The notes beneath the pieces were generated by a model. That model saw nothing but the letters and a program-made list of their open reading frames with translations. It was not told where the DNA came from and searched no databases. Of a stretch of DNA of 64,000 bases, positions 25,506 through 35,049 are shown one piece after another (position 1 is the first letter of the stretch; each line of letters opens with the position of its first letter). Where the stretch lies: positions 62,001-126,000 of the forward strand of contig JAEYZN010000028.1 in NCBI GenBank assembly GCA_023428025.1, read 5' to 3'. This DNA is from Bacillota bacterium (GTDB lineage Bacteria > Bacillota > Clostridia > Christensenellales > SZUA-584). The position numbers and the translations under genes are program-made.

Positions 25506-27661
25506 GCATCTTCCGGCAACAGTCGTGCCCTGAAGCTGATGTTGCGCACAGTCCCCAGCTCGTCAAACTTGATCCGGTATGCTGATTTGCCATGATTGAT
25601 CTCCACGATTTCACCCGCGCCCATCACGCTGTGCACCACCCGGTCTCCCACCTTCAGGGTTTTGGCGGATGCGGCGGATTCCATCGCTCTCTCGCTGCTG
25701 GCGATGAGAGAATCCGATTGGGAAACAAGGCTCTCGTTCAAATCCCCGGTATAATGGAGCAACGGCTTATCCACATTGAATATAAATCGCGACGGGTAAC
25801 GGTATGAGCCGTCCAGATTGCGTCCCTCCGCGTCGGTGAGATACAGTGCGTTTTCGGCGCGCGTAAACGCCACAAACGCCAGACGGCGCTCCTCTTCCAT
25901 GCCTTCCAGCGTGGCGGTCTTTTTGGACGGGAAAATACCCTCGGACAGGCCGCACAGGAACACGTAAGGAAACTCCAGCCCCTTGGCTGTGTGCACCGTC
26001 ATCAGCCTGACGGTGTTTCTGCCGGTGTCGGCGTCGGTATTGATCAACAGCGCCACGCGGGACAAATAGCCCTCCAGCGTCGTTTCCTCGCCGCAGGAAA
26101 CCTCGTAGTCATAGACCGATTGCTTGAGCTCCGCGAGGTTATCCAGCCGCTCCTGGCTGCCCTCGGTGCGCAGCATCTCCTCGTAGCCGCTCCGGTCCAG
26201 CACGGCGCTCAGCAGCTCGGATACAGGGATGTGGTGGTAATCGGCGGAGAACTTGTCCACCAGCGCCAGCAGGTGCTTGGCCTTGGTGTTTTTGAACAAC
26301 TCGTCGTCTATGTTGCGCTCAAGGGCGTTATACAGCGAACACTGGTGGGCGGCGGCGTACGACTGAAGGAATGATATGCGGCGCTCGCCCAGGTTGCGCT
26401 TGGGAACGTTGGCGACGCGCAGAAAAGACAGATCGTCCCGGTAGGCGATCAGGCGCAGGTATGACAGCGCGTCCTTGATCTCCATGCGGCCGAAGAACTG
26501 GACGCCGCTGTATATCGTATAGGGCAGCTGCTCTTTCAGGAACACCTCTTCCAGCGGGCGCGAGACGAAGTGCGCGCGGTAAAGGATGGCGATATCGCTG
26601 AGCGGCACACCCTGCTCGCCCAAGGCTTTGATCTGCCCGGTGATCCATCTCGCTTCCGCCTCCGCCGTTTTGGCGTGGTGGTAAGTGACGGGCGGGCCGT
26701 CGGGCCTAAGCGGGACCAGCTGCTTTTTCACGCGGGTCCTGTTTTTGCCGATCAGCGAGTTCGCGGCGGCGACGACCTGCGGCGTGGACCGGTAGTTCTC
26801 CATCATCATGATGGTGCGCACATTCGGGAACTCCTTGTCGAAGTCGAGGATATACTTGACGTTCGCGCCCCGCCACGTGTAGATGGTCTGGTCCGGGTCG
26901 CCCACGATGAACAGGTTCTTGTGGTGATCGCACAGCACCTTCATCAGCCGGTATTGCAGCTCGTCGATGTCCTGATACTCGTCGATCATGATGTATTCCA
27001 GCCGCTGCTGCCATTTGAGCTTGATCGCTTCGTTGACGCCGAATATATGCAGCACGTATTTGATGAGATCGTTGTAGTCCAGCCCGAAGCATTTTTTCTG
27101 CTGGTACAGATATCCCCAGAAGATGATATCGTCCGTCGCTGTGGCGTCCAGATACTTCTGGTGCAGCGCATCCAGCGGCATCGCGATCATATGCTCGTAA
27201 TATTCCGGGTCTCGGTAAACCTTCCGTATCTCGATCATGTCGCGCGCGGAGGAGAACGTCATATGGCGCAGCGTGAGGCCGCGCTCCTCGTAGATAATTT
27301 TCAACATCGCGTCGATGTCGGAATTGTCCAGCACGAGAAAGCTTTTGGGATACTGCACGGCGTGGCTGTCTTCCTGAAGCACGGTGACGCAGAAGCTGTG
27401 GAAGGTGCTGATGTACCCGGTGTCGTTGTCTCCGGTGAGGCGGCGGATGCGCCGCTTCATCTCGTTGGCGGATTTGTTGGTGAAGGTGACGCAGAGAATG
27501 CTGGACGGCAGTATGCCGACCTCCTCCACGAGGTAGGCGAAGCGGTGGGACAGCGCGCGCGTTTTGCCGGAGCCGGCCCCCGCAATGACGCGGATGAAGC
27601 CTTCTGTCGAGGTGACCGCCTGCCGCTGCGCTTCGTTTAAACCTTCCAGTATGTCGCTCAT
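25502..27661 (-). CDS. UvrD/PcrA-family superfamily 1 DNA helicase
   Basis: This 719-residue ATP-dependent 3'-5' DNA helicase has Walker A GAGSGKT at residues 28-34, motif Ia (VTFTNKSANEMKRR), and Walker B (YIMIDEYQDIDELQ). Motifs III-VI are also visible (GDPDQTIYTWRGA, ENYRST, LMTVHTAKGLEFPYVF, RRLAFVAFTRA). The extreme C-terminus (KVGDRVVHSVMGAGEIVEIN) is a Tudor-like fold also seen in PcrA that contacts RNA polymerase. Length is normal for UvrD/PcrA. It should act in repair and conflict resolution. Whether this is the main PcrA or a second copy cannot be judged from the window. Confidence 0.93.
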   Translation of the reverse strand: MSDILEGLNEAQRQAVTSTEGFIRVIAGAGSGKTRALSHRFAYLVEEVGILPSSILCVTFTNKSANEMKRRIRRLTGDNDTGYISTFHSFCVTVLQEDSHAVQYPKSFLVLDNSDIDAMLKIIYEERGLTLRHMTFSSARDMIEIRKVYRDPEYYEHMIAMPLDALHQKYLDATATDDIIFWGYLYQQKKCFGLDYNDLIKYVLHIFGVNEAIKLKWQQRLEYIMIDEYQDIDELQYRLMKVLCDHHKNLFIVGDPDQTIYTWRGANVKYILDFDKEFPNVRTIMMMENYRSTPQVVAAANSLIGKNRTRVKKQLVPLRPDGPPVTYHHAKTAEAEARWITGQIKALGEQGVPLSDIAILYRAHFVSRPLEEVFLKEQLPYTIYSGVQFFGRMEIKDALSYLRLIAYRDDLSFLRVANVPKRNLGERRISFLQSYAAAHQCSLYNALERNIDDELFKNTKAKHLLALVDKFSADYHHIPVSELLSAVLDRSGYEEMLRTEGSQERLDNLAELKQSVYDYEVSCGEETTLEGYLSRVALLINTDADTGRNTVRLMTVHTAKGLEFPYVFLCGLSEGIFPSKKTATLEGMEEERRLAFVAFTRAENALYLTDAEGRNLDGSYRYPSRFIFNVDKPLLHYTGDLNESLVSQSDSLIASSERAMESAASAKTLKVGDRVVHSVMGAGEIVEINHGKSAYRIKFDELGTVRNISFRARLLPEDA

Positions 27662-27727
27662 TGTGTTTACACACCGCCTTTCGTCAAACCATTATATCAC
27701 ACCGGATGGATAGAACGGGGACAGTTA

Positions 27728-28564
27728 TCATGATTGGCGCTGCGCCTTGCGGTACTGATAGGGCGTCACGCCTTCGTGGGCCTTGAAGATGCGTATGAAA
27801 TGGTTGACGTTGCCGTACCCGGACAGCTGGCACACCTCCGAGACGGACCGGGAGGTGTGGATGAGCAGGTCTTTCGCGAGGGACAGCCGGTGCAGGATCA
27901 GATAATCCTTGAACGTGTAGCCGGTGATCTTGCGAAATATGCGTGATAGATGGTATTTGCTGATGAAATGCCGCGCTGCGACCTGCTCCAGTGAGATGTC
28001 GTCCCGGGCGTTTTCGATGATGTACTTCTGCGCCTCCGTCACGATGCGCGCGGACTCGTCCATGCTGCCCGTTGGAAAGGATGTGCTGGAGTACCGGTAC
28101 AGCCGGATCAGCAGCTCCATCACCAGGGACGACAGGCGCAGCGCCCAGAAAGGGCGTTTCTGGGTGACCTCTCTGACCATCGTGTCCAGCACCGTCGTCA
28201 TGCTCTTCGCCGCTGAGACACTTAAGGTCACGGCATGTGAAAAGCTCTCGGGGCGCTGTATCAGTATGGAAAGCAGCGGGGAATCCTGCAGGATCATGGG
28301 GCCGAAGCCCTGCGCCAGTGAAACCACGTAGCGTTTGTAAGGCGCCTGCAGGGTATGAACGGAGTGCTTTTCCAGATTGCTGATGAACACGACGGAATTC
28401 TTTGTGACAGCATAGGTTTTATTATCGATGTGGACTTTGACTGTGCCGTCCGCCACGAAGATGATCTGATGCACATTATGAAAATGCGTACCCGCTGCGA
28501 TAAAGTCCGGCGTTTCGCGATAATAGACGTCGATTTCACTGTGGTAGTGTGTATCCTGCGGCAT
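27728..28564 (-). CDS. AraC-family regulator with cupin sensor domain
   Basis: This 278-residue protein has an N-terminal cupin-type AraC ligand domain (HYHSEIDVYYRETPDFIAAG, HFHNVHQIIFVADG). Its C-terminal double helix-turn-helix has LEQVAARHFISKYHLSRIFR, then VSEVCQLSGYGNVNHFIRIF and GVTPYQYRK. AAGGAG lies seven bases before the ATG. It is divergent from the SDR gene starting at 28694, so it probably controls the SDR-flavoprotein-OYE cluster in response to a sugar or related ligand. Confidence 0.9.
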   Translation of the reverse strand: MPQDTHYHSEIDVYYRETPDFIAAGTHFHNVHQIIFVADGTVKVHIDNKTYAVTKNSVVFISNLEKHSVHTLQAPYKRYVVSLAQGFGPMILQDSPLLSILIQRPESFSHAVTLSVSAAKSMTTVLDTMVREVTQKRPFWALRLSSLVMELLIRLYRYSSTSFPTGSMDESARIVTEAQKYIIENARDDISLEQVAARHFISKYHLSRIFRKITGYTFKDYLILHRLSLAKDLLIHTSRSVSEVCQLSGYGNVNHFIRIFKAHEGVTPYQYRKAQRQS

Positions 28565-28647
28565 ACAAAAACTCCTTAAGAGCAAGAAACGCTAATTTAT
28601 GAGCAATTCCATTATAGCTTATCCAACGGCTGTAAGATAGAATAAAA

Positions 28648-28658
28648 TCACTAAGTGA
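28648..28658. promoter_or_regulatory. Small palindrome in the divergent AraC-SDR region
   Basis: TCACTAAGTGA is an 11-bp palindrome in the 129-bp gap between the AraC-type regulator and the SDR gene. It may be an operator. It is short enough to occur by chance. Confidence 0.3.
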
Positions 28659-28693
28659 TAAACGGGTAAAATTTGCACAGAAAAGGAGCCGGT

Positions 28694-29458
28694 ATGGTTC
28701 AAACGGCGATCGTGACGGGAGGCAGCCGCGGCATCGGTTACGCGATATCCAAGCGGTTGCTCGATGAGGGCTGCAACGTTGTGGTGATGCACGCGCATCA
28801 AAGCGCGAAGATACAGGAGAACCTGGACGCTTTGAACGGCGGCAAGCGCCTTGTCCGCGTGCAGGGCGATGTGGCGAGCGCGGCGGACAGGCAGCGCTGT
28901 CTGGACGCGGCAGTGGCTGCTTTCCGGCGTGTGGACGTGCTGGTCAACAACGCGGGCGTGGGGCCGCTCAGCCGTATGGACCTGCTGGAGATGACGGAGG
29001 AGAGCTTCGACCGGGTGATCGCGATCAACCTGAAGGCCAACATGTTTTTCACGCAGCTGGCGGCCAAACAGATGATATCGCAGCAGGTGCAGGGGTATAA
29101 GCGGGGGACGATCATCAACATCGGGTCGATATCCGCGGAGGTGTCGTCCACCAACAGAGGGGAATACTGCGTGTCCAAGGCGGGCGTGTCGATGCTGACC
29201 AAGCTTTTTGCCGACAGGCTGGCTCGCGAGGCGATTTACGTGTATGAGATAAGGCCGGGCATCATCGCGACCGACATGACGGCGGTGGTCAAAGAAAAAT
29301 ATGACGCGCTGTTTGAGCAGGGCCTGTGCCCTATTGGGAGATGGGGGCAACCGGAGGATGTGGCTAAGGCCGTCTCGCTGCTGAGCGGCGACGGCCTGCC
29401 ATATTCCACAGGCGAGGTGTTCAATGTGGACGGCGGTTTCCATATCAGAAGGCTGTAA
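28694..29458 (+). CDS. Short-chain dehydrogenase/reductase
   Basis: This 254-residue classical SDR has the cofactor loop TGGSRGIGYAI (residues 10-17), VNNAGVG, a Ser in INIGSISAEVSS, and the YxxxK pair YCVSK. The ending YSTGEVFNVDGGFHIRRL is typical of FabG-like sugar or ketone dehydrogenases. The second Met is chosen for the AAAAGGAG upstream. It is the first gene of the cluster divergent from the AraC regulator and probably oxidises a sugar or cyclitol derivative. A 238-bp gap separates it from the flavoprotein gene. Confidence 0.9.
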   Translation: MVQTAIVTGGSRGIGYAISKRLLDEGCNVVVMHAHQSAKIQENLDALNGGKRLVRVQGDVASAADRQRCLDAAVAAFRRVDVLVNNAGVGPLSRMDLLEMTEESFDRVIAINLKANMFFTQLAAKQMISQQVQGYKRGTIINIGSISAEVSSTNRGEYCVSKAGVSMLTKLFADRLAREAIYVYEIRPGIIATDMTAVVKEKYDALFEQGLCPIGRWGQPEDVAKAVSLLSGDGLPYSTGEVFNVDGGFHIRRL

Positions 29459-29613
29459 ATAGAGAGTAAGACGCTGCGTTCTGGCCTGTACTCCAATAAC
29501 TTTGTCTTTTTGGAGATCTGAGCCTCCACCTAAGGGACAGGTTCCTTGGGATACTGTTAATGTCATTTCACGTATCTTTTGCTTCTTTTCTTCAAGAAAG
29601 AAAGCGGGAGCGC

Positions 29614-29630
29614 GTACCCCTTCGGGGTAC
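29614..29630 (+). repeat. Hairpin between SDR and flavoprotein genes
   Basis: GTACCCC-TTC-GGGGTAC is a perfect 7-bp stem with a 3-base loop in the 238-bp gap. No T-run follows, so it is more likely an RNA-stability or processing element than a terminator. Confidence 0.45.
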
Positions 29631-29696
29631 AGGCGGGCAGAGTCCCCGTATAAATGAGTCTGACGGTATAGCTGTAAGTGATGGAAAGGGAAAGAC

Positions 29697-31649
29697 ATGA
29701 ACTGGATGCACGTGGACGGCCAGCGGGTCGGGATCATCTCCGTGAATACCGTGGTGGTGGGGGCGGGCGCCGCCGCGCTGAACGCCGCGGACAGGCTGCA
29801 CGCCTACGGCAACAGGGATGTGGTCATCGTCTGCGAGGACTTTGCCAACAGCACGTCGCGCAACACCGGCTCGGACAAACAGACGTATTACAAGCTGTCG
29901 CTGGCGGGCGACGAGGGTGACTCGGTGCAGGAGCTGGCACAGACATTGATGGAGGGGCAGTGTGTGGACGGCGATCTCGCGCTGGCGGAGGCGGCGAATT
30001 CGGCGGCTTCGTTCTTGAGGCTATGCGAGCTGGGCGTCCCGTTTCCTGTCAACCGATACGGCGAATACATCGGCTACAAGACGGACCACGATCCGCGAAG
30101 GCGGGCGACATCCGCCGGGCCGCTGACGTCACGGCTGATGGTGGAGAGCCTGGAAAAAGCGGTGATGGAGAAGAACATCACGGTATACTCCGGCATGCAG
30201 GCGGTGGCGATACTGACCCAGGACGGCAGGGCGGCGGGCGTGCTCTGTCTGGACCTGAAGCGGCTCGCGCGGGAGGAAGTGAGCTTTACCGCGTTCAACT
30301 GTGTCAACGTCGTTTGGGCGACGGGCGGACCGGCGGGAATGTACGCCGACGCCGTGTACCCAATCGGCCAGCACGGCGCGACGGGAATCGCGCTGGAAGC
30401 GGGCGCAAGGGGCAAGAACCTGACGGAATGGCAGTACGGGCTGGCCTCGGTCTCCCCGCGATGGAACGTGTCCGGCACGTACATGCAGGCGCTGCCCCGG
30501 TTCATCTCCACGGACAGGGACGGCGGGGATGAGCGCGAATTTCTGGGCGCGTATTTTGACACAGAAGGCGATATGCTGGACAACGTCTTCCTGAAAGGCT
30601 ACCAGTGGCCCTTCGATGTGAGAAAAGCGATGGGCGGGTCGTCCATCATCGATATACTGGTGTATGTGGAGCGCTGCATAAAGGGCAGGCGGGTATATCT
30701 GGATTTTTGCAGCAATCCCGGCGGCGGGGAGCTGGACTTTTGCGCATTGGGCGGTGAAGCGAAAAGCTATCTGGACCGGGCGGACGCGCTGTTCGGCAAA
30801 CCCATAGACCGGCTGATCCATATGAACGCGCCGGCATACGAGTTTTATCTGGGACGGGGTGTGGATCTGAAAAAGGAGCCGCTGGAGATCGCCCTGGGCG
30901 CGCAACACAACAACGGCGGTCTGGCGATCGACAGCTGGTGGCAGACGAATGTGGACGGGCTCTTTGCGGTGGGAGAGGCCGGCGCGAGCCATGGCGTGTA
31001 CCGGCCGGGCGGCAGCGCGTTGAACGCCGGTCAGGTGGGCTCGATGCGGGCGGCCAGGTATATCGCGTCGCGCCGGAACGGCAAGGCGGACAGCGCCGGG
31101 CGCTTTGCTCAGGCGGTGGAACAGCAGGTCAGCCGCATCATCGCCATCGGCCTCGACGCGCTGGCGCGTGAAGACAACGCGGAACAACTGTTGCGTGACG
31201 CCCAACGGGACATGAGCCGCGCGGGAGCCGCGATGCGGGATATGGACGGTATTTCGGCATTGATCGCTGTGACAAAGGAAAGGATCGGAAAATTCCCGGC
31301 AAATGCGGGTTGCTCAGCGGGGACGATGTCTTTGCTCTACCAATACCGCGACACGCTGATCAGCCAGTACGTTTATCTTTGCGCCATGCGGGACTACATT
31401 CAAAAGGGCGGCAAAAGCCGCGGGTCCGCGCTGTACCATGACGCGGCAGGCGATAAGCCGCTTGATGTGCTGGACGACACCTTCCGGTTTGTGCCGGACG
31501 ACGGAGAATTGGGCCGGCTGGTGCAGGAGGTTTTATACAAGGACGGCGGCTGCACATTCGGGTGGAGGCCGGTGAGGCCGATGCCGCGGGAGGACGATTT
31601 CTTTGAGAACGTCTGGCGGGGATACCGGGAAAACGGCAGCGTGTATTAA
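29697..31649 (+). CDS. FAD-binding fumarate reductase/succinate dehydrogenase flavoprotein-like oxidoreductase
   Basis: This 650-residue protein has the FAD dinucleotide fold VNTVVVGAGAAALNAADRL (about residues 16-34). It has the family's TSAGPLTSR and YPIGQHGATGIALEAGARG blocks and the C-terminal FAD contact GLFAVGEAGASHGVYRPGGSALNAGQ. It lacks an obvious heme- or iron-sulfur-binding segment, so it must take electrons from or pass them to another protein. It sits between an SDR and an OYE-type iron-sulfur flavoprotein, a natural electron partner. It probably reduces or oxidises a C=C or ketone in the pathway's substrate. The exact reaction is unknown. Confidence 0.82.
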   Translation: MNWMHVDGQRVGIISVNTVVVGAGAAALNAADRLHAYGNRDVVIVCEDFANSTSRNTGSDKQTYYKLSLAGDEGDSVQELAQTLMEGQCVDGDLALAEAANSAASFLRLCELGVPFPVNRYGEYIGYKTDHDPRRRATSAGPLTSRLMVESLEKAVMEKNITVYSGMQAVAILTQDGRAAGVLCLDLKRLAREEVSFTAFNCVNVVWATGGPAGMYADAVYPIGQHGATGIALEAGARGKNLTEWQYGLASVSPRWNVSGTYMQALPRFISTDRDGGDEREFLGAYFDTEGDMLDNVFLKGYQWPFDVRKAMGGSSIIDILVYVERCIKGRRVYLDFCSNPGGGELDFCALGGEAKSYLDRADALFGKPIDRLIHMNAPAYEFYLGRGVDLKKEPLEIALGAQHNNGGLAIDSWWQTNVDGLFAVGEAGASHGVYRPGGSALNAGQVGSMRAARYIASRRNGKADSAGRFAQAVEQQVSRIIAIGLDALAREDNAEQLLRDAQRDMSRAGAAMRDMDGISALIAVTKERIGKFPANAGCSAGTMSLLYQYRDTLISQYVYLCAMRDYIQKGGKSRGSALYHDAAGDKPLDVLDDTFRFVPDDGELGRLVQEVLYKDGGCTFGWRPVRPMPREDDFFENVWRGYRENGSVY

Positions 31650-31690
31650 CGCAACGGGTCCCATACAAAACGAATTACAATGAGGAAACA

Positions 31691-33004
31691 ATGAAAAACG
31701 GATTCAAGACACTGGAAGAGATGATCGGCTACTGTAACGAGGAGAACGTGAGGATCGGTTTTTCCACCAACACGGACGCGTACAAGAAGCGCCACATCAT
31801 CAATGGCTTCAACATCTATAACTCGCTGGCTGTGCTGCCGATGGAGGGCGCGGACGCGCAGGCGGACGGAACGCCCGGTGAGCTGGCCAGGCGGCGGTAT
31901 ATGCGCTTTGGCCTGGGCGGCGCGGGGATCATCTGGTACGAAGCGACGGCGGTGGCCGAAGAGGGCCGCGCGTCCACGCACCAGCTGTACCTCCACAAGG
32001 ACAGCCTGGACGCTTTCAAGCGGCTGACGGATGAGGTGAAGGAAGCCTCGGTGAAGCAGAACGGCTATGCGCCGATGCTGATGGTGCAGCTGACGCATTC
32101 GGGGCGTTACAGCAAGCCCAAGGGCGTGCCGGCACCCGTGATGGCGGCGCACAATCCGGTGCTGGACAAGAAGTTCAATATCGATCCGGACCACAAGCCG
32201 GTGACCGACGCCGCTTTGGAGGCGCTGGAGGACAGGTTTGCCGAAGCGGCCCTGCTGGCTGAAAAGGCCGGGTTCGACGGCGTGGACATCAAGGCGAGCC
32301 ATGGCTATCTGCTGGGCGAGCTGCTGGGTGCGCACACGCGGGACGGCGCATACGGCGGAGATTACGAGGGCCGGACACGCTTCATCAAAAACGCCACAAG
32401 CAAGATCAAACAGGCGGTGAGGCCGGACACGACGCTGGTCAGCCGCTTGAGCCTGTATGACGCGATGGAGCCGCGGTACGGCTTTGGCGTGGGGCCGGAC
32501 GGCCAGCCGGATCTGACGGAGCCCGCCCGGCTGCTGCAGGAGCTGTATAACCTGGGCGTGAGGATCTGCGCGGTGACGGTGGGCAACCCGTATCTGATCC
32601 CGCACGTCAACAGGCCGTACGACAACGGGCCGTATACGCCGCCCGAACCGCCGGTAAAAGGCGTGGAGCGGCTGCTCTCACTGACGGCGGCGGCCAAGGC
32701 GATGGTACCCGACATGGCGTTCATCGGCGCGGGCTACAGCTGGCTGAAGACCTTCGCCGTACAGGCGGGCGCATACGCGCTGGACAACGGCCACGCCGAT
32801 TTCATCGGGTTTGGGCGGCAGGCGTTCGCCAATCCGGATTTCGCGAACGACATGCTGAAGACCGGCGCGATCGCATCCAACAAAACGTGCATCACCTGCA
32901 CCAAATGCGTGGAGTTGATGCGCGGCATGATTACCACCGGCTGTGTGGTGAGAGACAAAACGTACGCCAAGCTGTATCAGCAGCACATAAAGAATAACGG
33001 TTAG
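31691..33004 (+). CDS. Old-yellow-enzyme/TMADH-type iron-sulfur flavoprotein (copy 1)
   Basis: This 437-residue FMN TIM barrel of the NADH:flavin oxidoreductase family has MVQLTHSGRYSKP, the ribitol-phosphate region DGVDIKASHGYLLGELL, and FIGFGRQAFANPDFA. A cluster motif CITCTKC-x11-C near the end matches the C-x2-C-x2-C-x11-C 4Fe-4S site of trimethylamine dehydrogenase and dienoyl-CoA reductase. The C-terminal FAD/NAD domains of those enzymes are missing, as total length is about 230 residues shorter. Electrons must therefore come from a separate protein, such as the flavoprotein encoded just upstream. A paralogue lies at 46638. Confidence 0.85.
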   Translation: MKNGFKTLEEMIGYCNEENVRIGFSTNTDAYKKRHIINGFNIYNSLAVLPMEGADAQADGTPGELARRRYMRFGLGGAGIIWYEATAVAEEGRASTHQLYLHKDSLDAFKRLTDEVKEASVKQNGYAPMLMVQLTHSGRYSKPKGVPAPVMAAHNPVLDKKFNIDPDHKPVTDAALEALEDRFAEAALLAEKAGFDGVDIKASHGYLLGELLGAHTRDGAYGGDYEGRTRFIKNATSKIKQAVRPDTTLVSRLSLYDAMEPRYGFGVGPDGQPDLTEPARLLQELYNLGVRICAVTVGNPYLIPHVNRPYDNGPYTPPEPPVKGVERLLSLTAAAKAMVPDMAFIGAGYSWLKTFAVQAGAYALDNGHADFIGFGRQAFANPDFANDMLKTGAIASNKTCITCTKCVELMRGMITTGCVVRDKTYAKLYQQHIKNNG

Positions 33005-33015
33005 GAGGATTGGAT

Positions 33016-33630
33016 ATGAAGTACAGCATCGACAAGACCGTATTGTTGATCGTGGACCTGCAGAACGACTTTGTGCGCGTGGGAGCGGGCATGGAGGTGC
33101 CGGACACGCGGGACACCATCAAAACCAACCAGAAGCTGATCGCGTTCGCGCGCGCGAACGATATGCCGGTGATATACACCAAGTTCATGGCGGGACCCAA
33201 AAGGACGTTGCTGTGGACGTGGAGCCCGCAGATCGAGGCGGTGAACGCCTGCGTGCGGGGCTTCAAGCGCTATTACCCGGATGTGGACAAGACGCTGGAC
33301 TGCACGGACGTGATCGACGAGCTGTACCCGCAGGAAGGAGACTACGTCGTCGAGAAGTACGGGTATTCGTCGTTCCGCAACACCAATCTGCTGGACGTGC
33401 TCTACAGCCTGGACCGGGACACCATCATCGTGACCGGAACGGTGACGCAGATCTGCGTGGAGGACACCGTGCACGAGGCGTTTCACAACCGCATCAACGT
33501 CATCGTCGCGAGCGACGCGGTGGCCTCGTTCGATAAGGAGCTGCATGACGCCGCGCTGAAGAACATCGACATGAAGTACGGTGTCGTCAGGCCGTCCGGC
33601 GAGATCATCGAGATGTTCAAAGAGGCCTGA
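33016..33630 (+). CDS. Isochorismatase-like cysteine hydrolase
   Basis: This 204-residue protein begins TVLLIVDLQNDFVRVGAG, the first catalytic Asp block of the isochorismatase fold. The catalytic Cys lies in VTGTVTQICVEDTVHEAF, and the Lys in the region YVVEKYGYSSF. The family hydrolyses amides, carbamates or vinyl ethers. AGGAGG lies seven bases before the ATG, so the gene is well translated and follows the OYE gene by 11 bp. An amide- or enol-ether-type intermediate in the pathway is implied but not identified. Confidence 0.88.
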   Translation: MKYSIDKTVLLIVDLQNDFVRVGAGMEVPDTRDTIKTNQKLIAFARANDMPVIYTKFMAGPKRTLLWTWSPQIEAVNACVRGFKRYYPDVDKTLDCTDVIDELYPQEGDYVVEKYGYSSFRNTNLLDVLYSLDRDTIIVTGTVTQICVEDTVHEAFHNRINVIVASDAVASFDKELHDAALKNIDMKYGVVRPSGEIIEMFKEA

Positions 33631-33631
33631 G

Positions 33632-34658
33632 ATGGCGCAGAGAATCGTCACATTCGGTGGGGTCATGCTGCGGCTGAAAGCGCCGGGGCATGAGCGTTTT
33701 TTTCAGTCGCCCGCGTTTGAGGCGACGTCCGGCGGCGGCGAGGCCAACGTGGCGGTGTCGCTCGCGAACTTCGGCTAGACGCGGCATTTGTCACGGCGCT
33801 GCCCGACAACGATATCGCGAAAGCGTGCACGATGGAGCTGCGCAAGTTCGGCGTGGATGTCTCAAACATCGTGTATGGCGGCGGACAGTTGGGCATTGAC
33901 TATCTGGAAGCGGGAACCAGCGCCCCTCCAACGTGGCGTATGACCGCGAAGGCTCGTCCATATCGCTGATAAAGCCGGGCCGTATCGACTGGGAGCAGGT
34001 TTTCAGCGGCGCGCAGATGTTCCACATCACGGGCATCACGCCCGCGCTGAGCGCAGCGGCGGCAGACGCCTCTCTGGAAGCGGTGAAAGCGGCAAAGGCG
34101 CTGGGGCTCAAAGCGTCTTGCGACCTCAACTATCGGGCCAAGCTGTGGAAGTACGGGAGAAGCGCCAAAGACGTGATGACGGAATTGGTGAGGCATACGG
34201 ATGTCGTGATCGCCAACGAGGAGGACTGCCAGAAGTCCCTCGGTATCGCGGTGAAGGCGGACGTGGCGAGCGGCACGCTCGACACCGATGCGTACCGGGC
34301 GCTCACGGAGCGGGTGCTTGACGAGTATCCCAATGTTTCCGTCATCGCCGTCACGCTGCGCGAAAGCCGGAGTGCGGATCACAACGAATGGTCCGCCTGC
34401 ATCAACGGCAGGGGCGGTTTCGTGGTCAGCCGCAAGGACAGTATCACGGACATTGTGGACCGGGTGGGCGGCGGCGACGCGTTTGCGGCTAGGCTGATAT
34501 ACGGATTGATGAGCTATGGGGATAACAAAAGATCGTTGGAGTTCGCGGTGGGCGCAAACTGTCTGAAACATTCGATTCCGGGCGATTTCAACCGTGTCAG
34601 CGTCAAGGACGTGGAAAAGCTGATCACGGGGGACGGCTCGGGGCGAATCCAAAGATAA
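33632..34658 (+). pseudogene. Frameshifted PfkB-family sugar kinase (KdgK-like)
   Basis: The first frame reads MAQRIVTFGGVMLRLKAPGH to ANVAVSLANFG and stops at 33776. Loss of one base there would otherwise give ANFGLDAAFVTALPDNDIA in the next frame. A second shift near 33920 is needed to reach [13 protein letters not shown], after which the frame stays open to 34658. It includes the PfkB signature [17 protein letters not shown] with the catalytic Asp. The family is closest to 2-keto-3-deoxygluconate kinases. Two indels make it a probable pseudogene, though sequencing error at both sites cannot be excluded. Confidence 0.8.
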
Positions 34659-34748
34659 TACAGACATGGCAAAATGGCGGAACCGACACGGATACACCAT
34701 TTGATTTTTAGCTTTTGAACGATTAAAAATTGAATAAAGGGAAAGAGC
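34659..34748. other. Short gene-free stretch before the hairpin
   Basis: It is AT-rich and holds no gene. It leads into the large hairpin and the promoter and operator of the next operon. Confidence 0.35.
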
Positions 34749-34801
34749 TTTCAGCGCCGCCAGACATTCTTTTCTGTTGAATGTTTTCGAAGCGGCTGAA
34801 A
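34749..34801 (+). repeat. Large imperfect hairpin after the kinase pseudogene
   Basis: TTTCAGCGCCGC pairs with GCGGCTGAAA (two-base bulge) around an inner ACATTC/GAATGT stem. It may be a transcript-end structure for the SDR cluster, though no long T-run follows. Confidence 0.4.
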
Positions 34802-34842
34802 TTAATATCGTTTATTAGCGAAGATTGTTATTCATTTTCATA

Positions 34843-34871
34843 TTGACGTTTCTCCATTATTTTGATATAGT
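34843..34871 (+). promoter_or_regulatory. Promoter of the TIM epimerase-Gfo/Idh operon
   Basis: TTGACG (34843-34848) and TATAGT (34866-34871) are spaced by 17 bp. The candidate operator at 34879-34892 covers the predicted transcription start. Confidence 0.7.
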
Positions 34872-34878
34872 CAAATTA

Positions 34879-34892
34879 TTGATACGTTAAAA
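34879..34892 (+). promoter_or_regulatory. Candidate LacI-type operator D
   Basis: TTGATACGTTAAAA closely resembles the sites at 43793, 44045 and 46451 and has the CG-centred imperfect palindrome typical of LacI-family operators. It lies eight bases after the -10 hexamer, a position for repression. Confidence 0.5.
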
Positions 34893-35049
34893 TTTTTTGA
34901 TCAGGAATTTTTGAAAAGCACACTAACAACCATGCCAGTTAAGGCCATGAGTGCACCGGCTGTTTAACGCGGGCGCGCAGCAGGGAGCGGCCGGTCAATT
35001 TGAACGTAAAGGTCAGGACATACTAAATAAAATAAACGGAGGAGATAAT

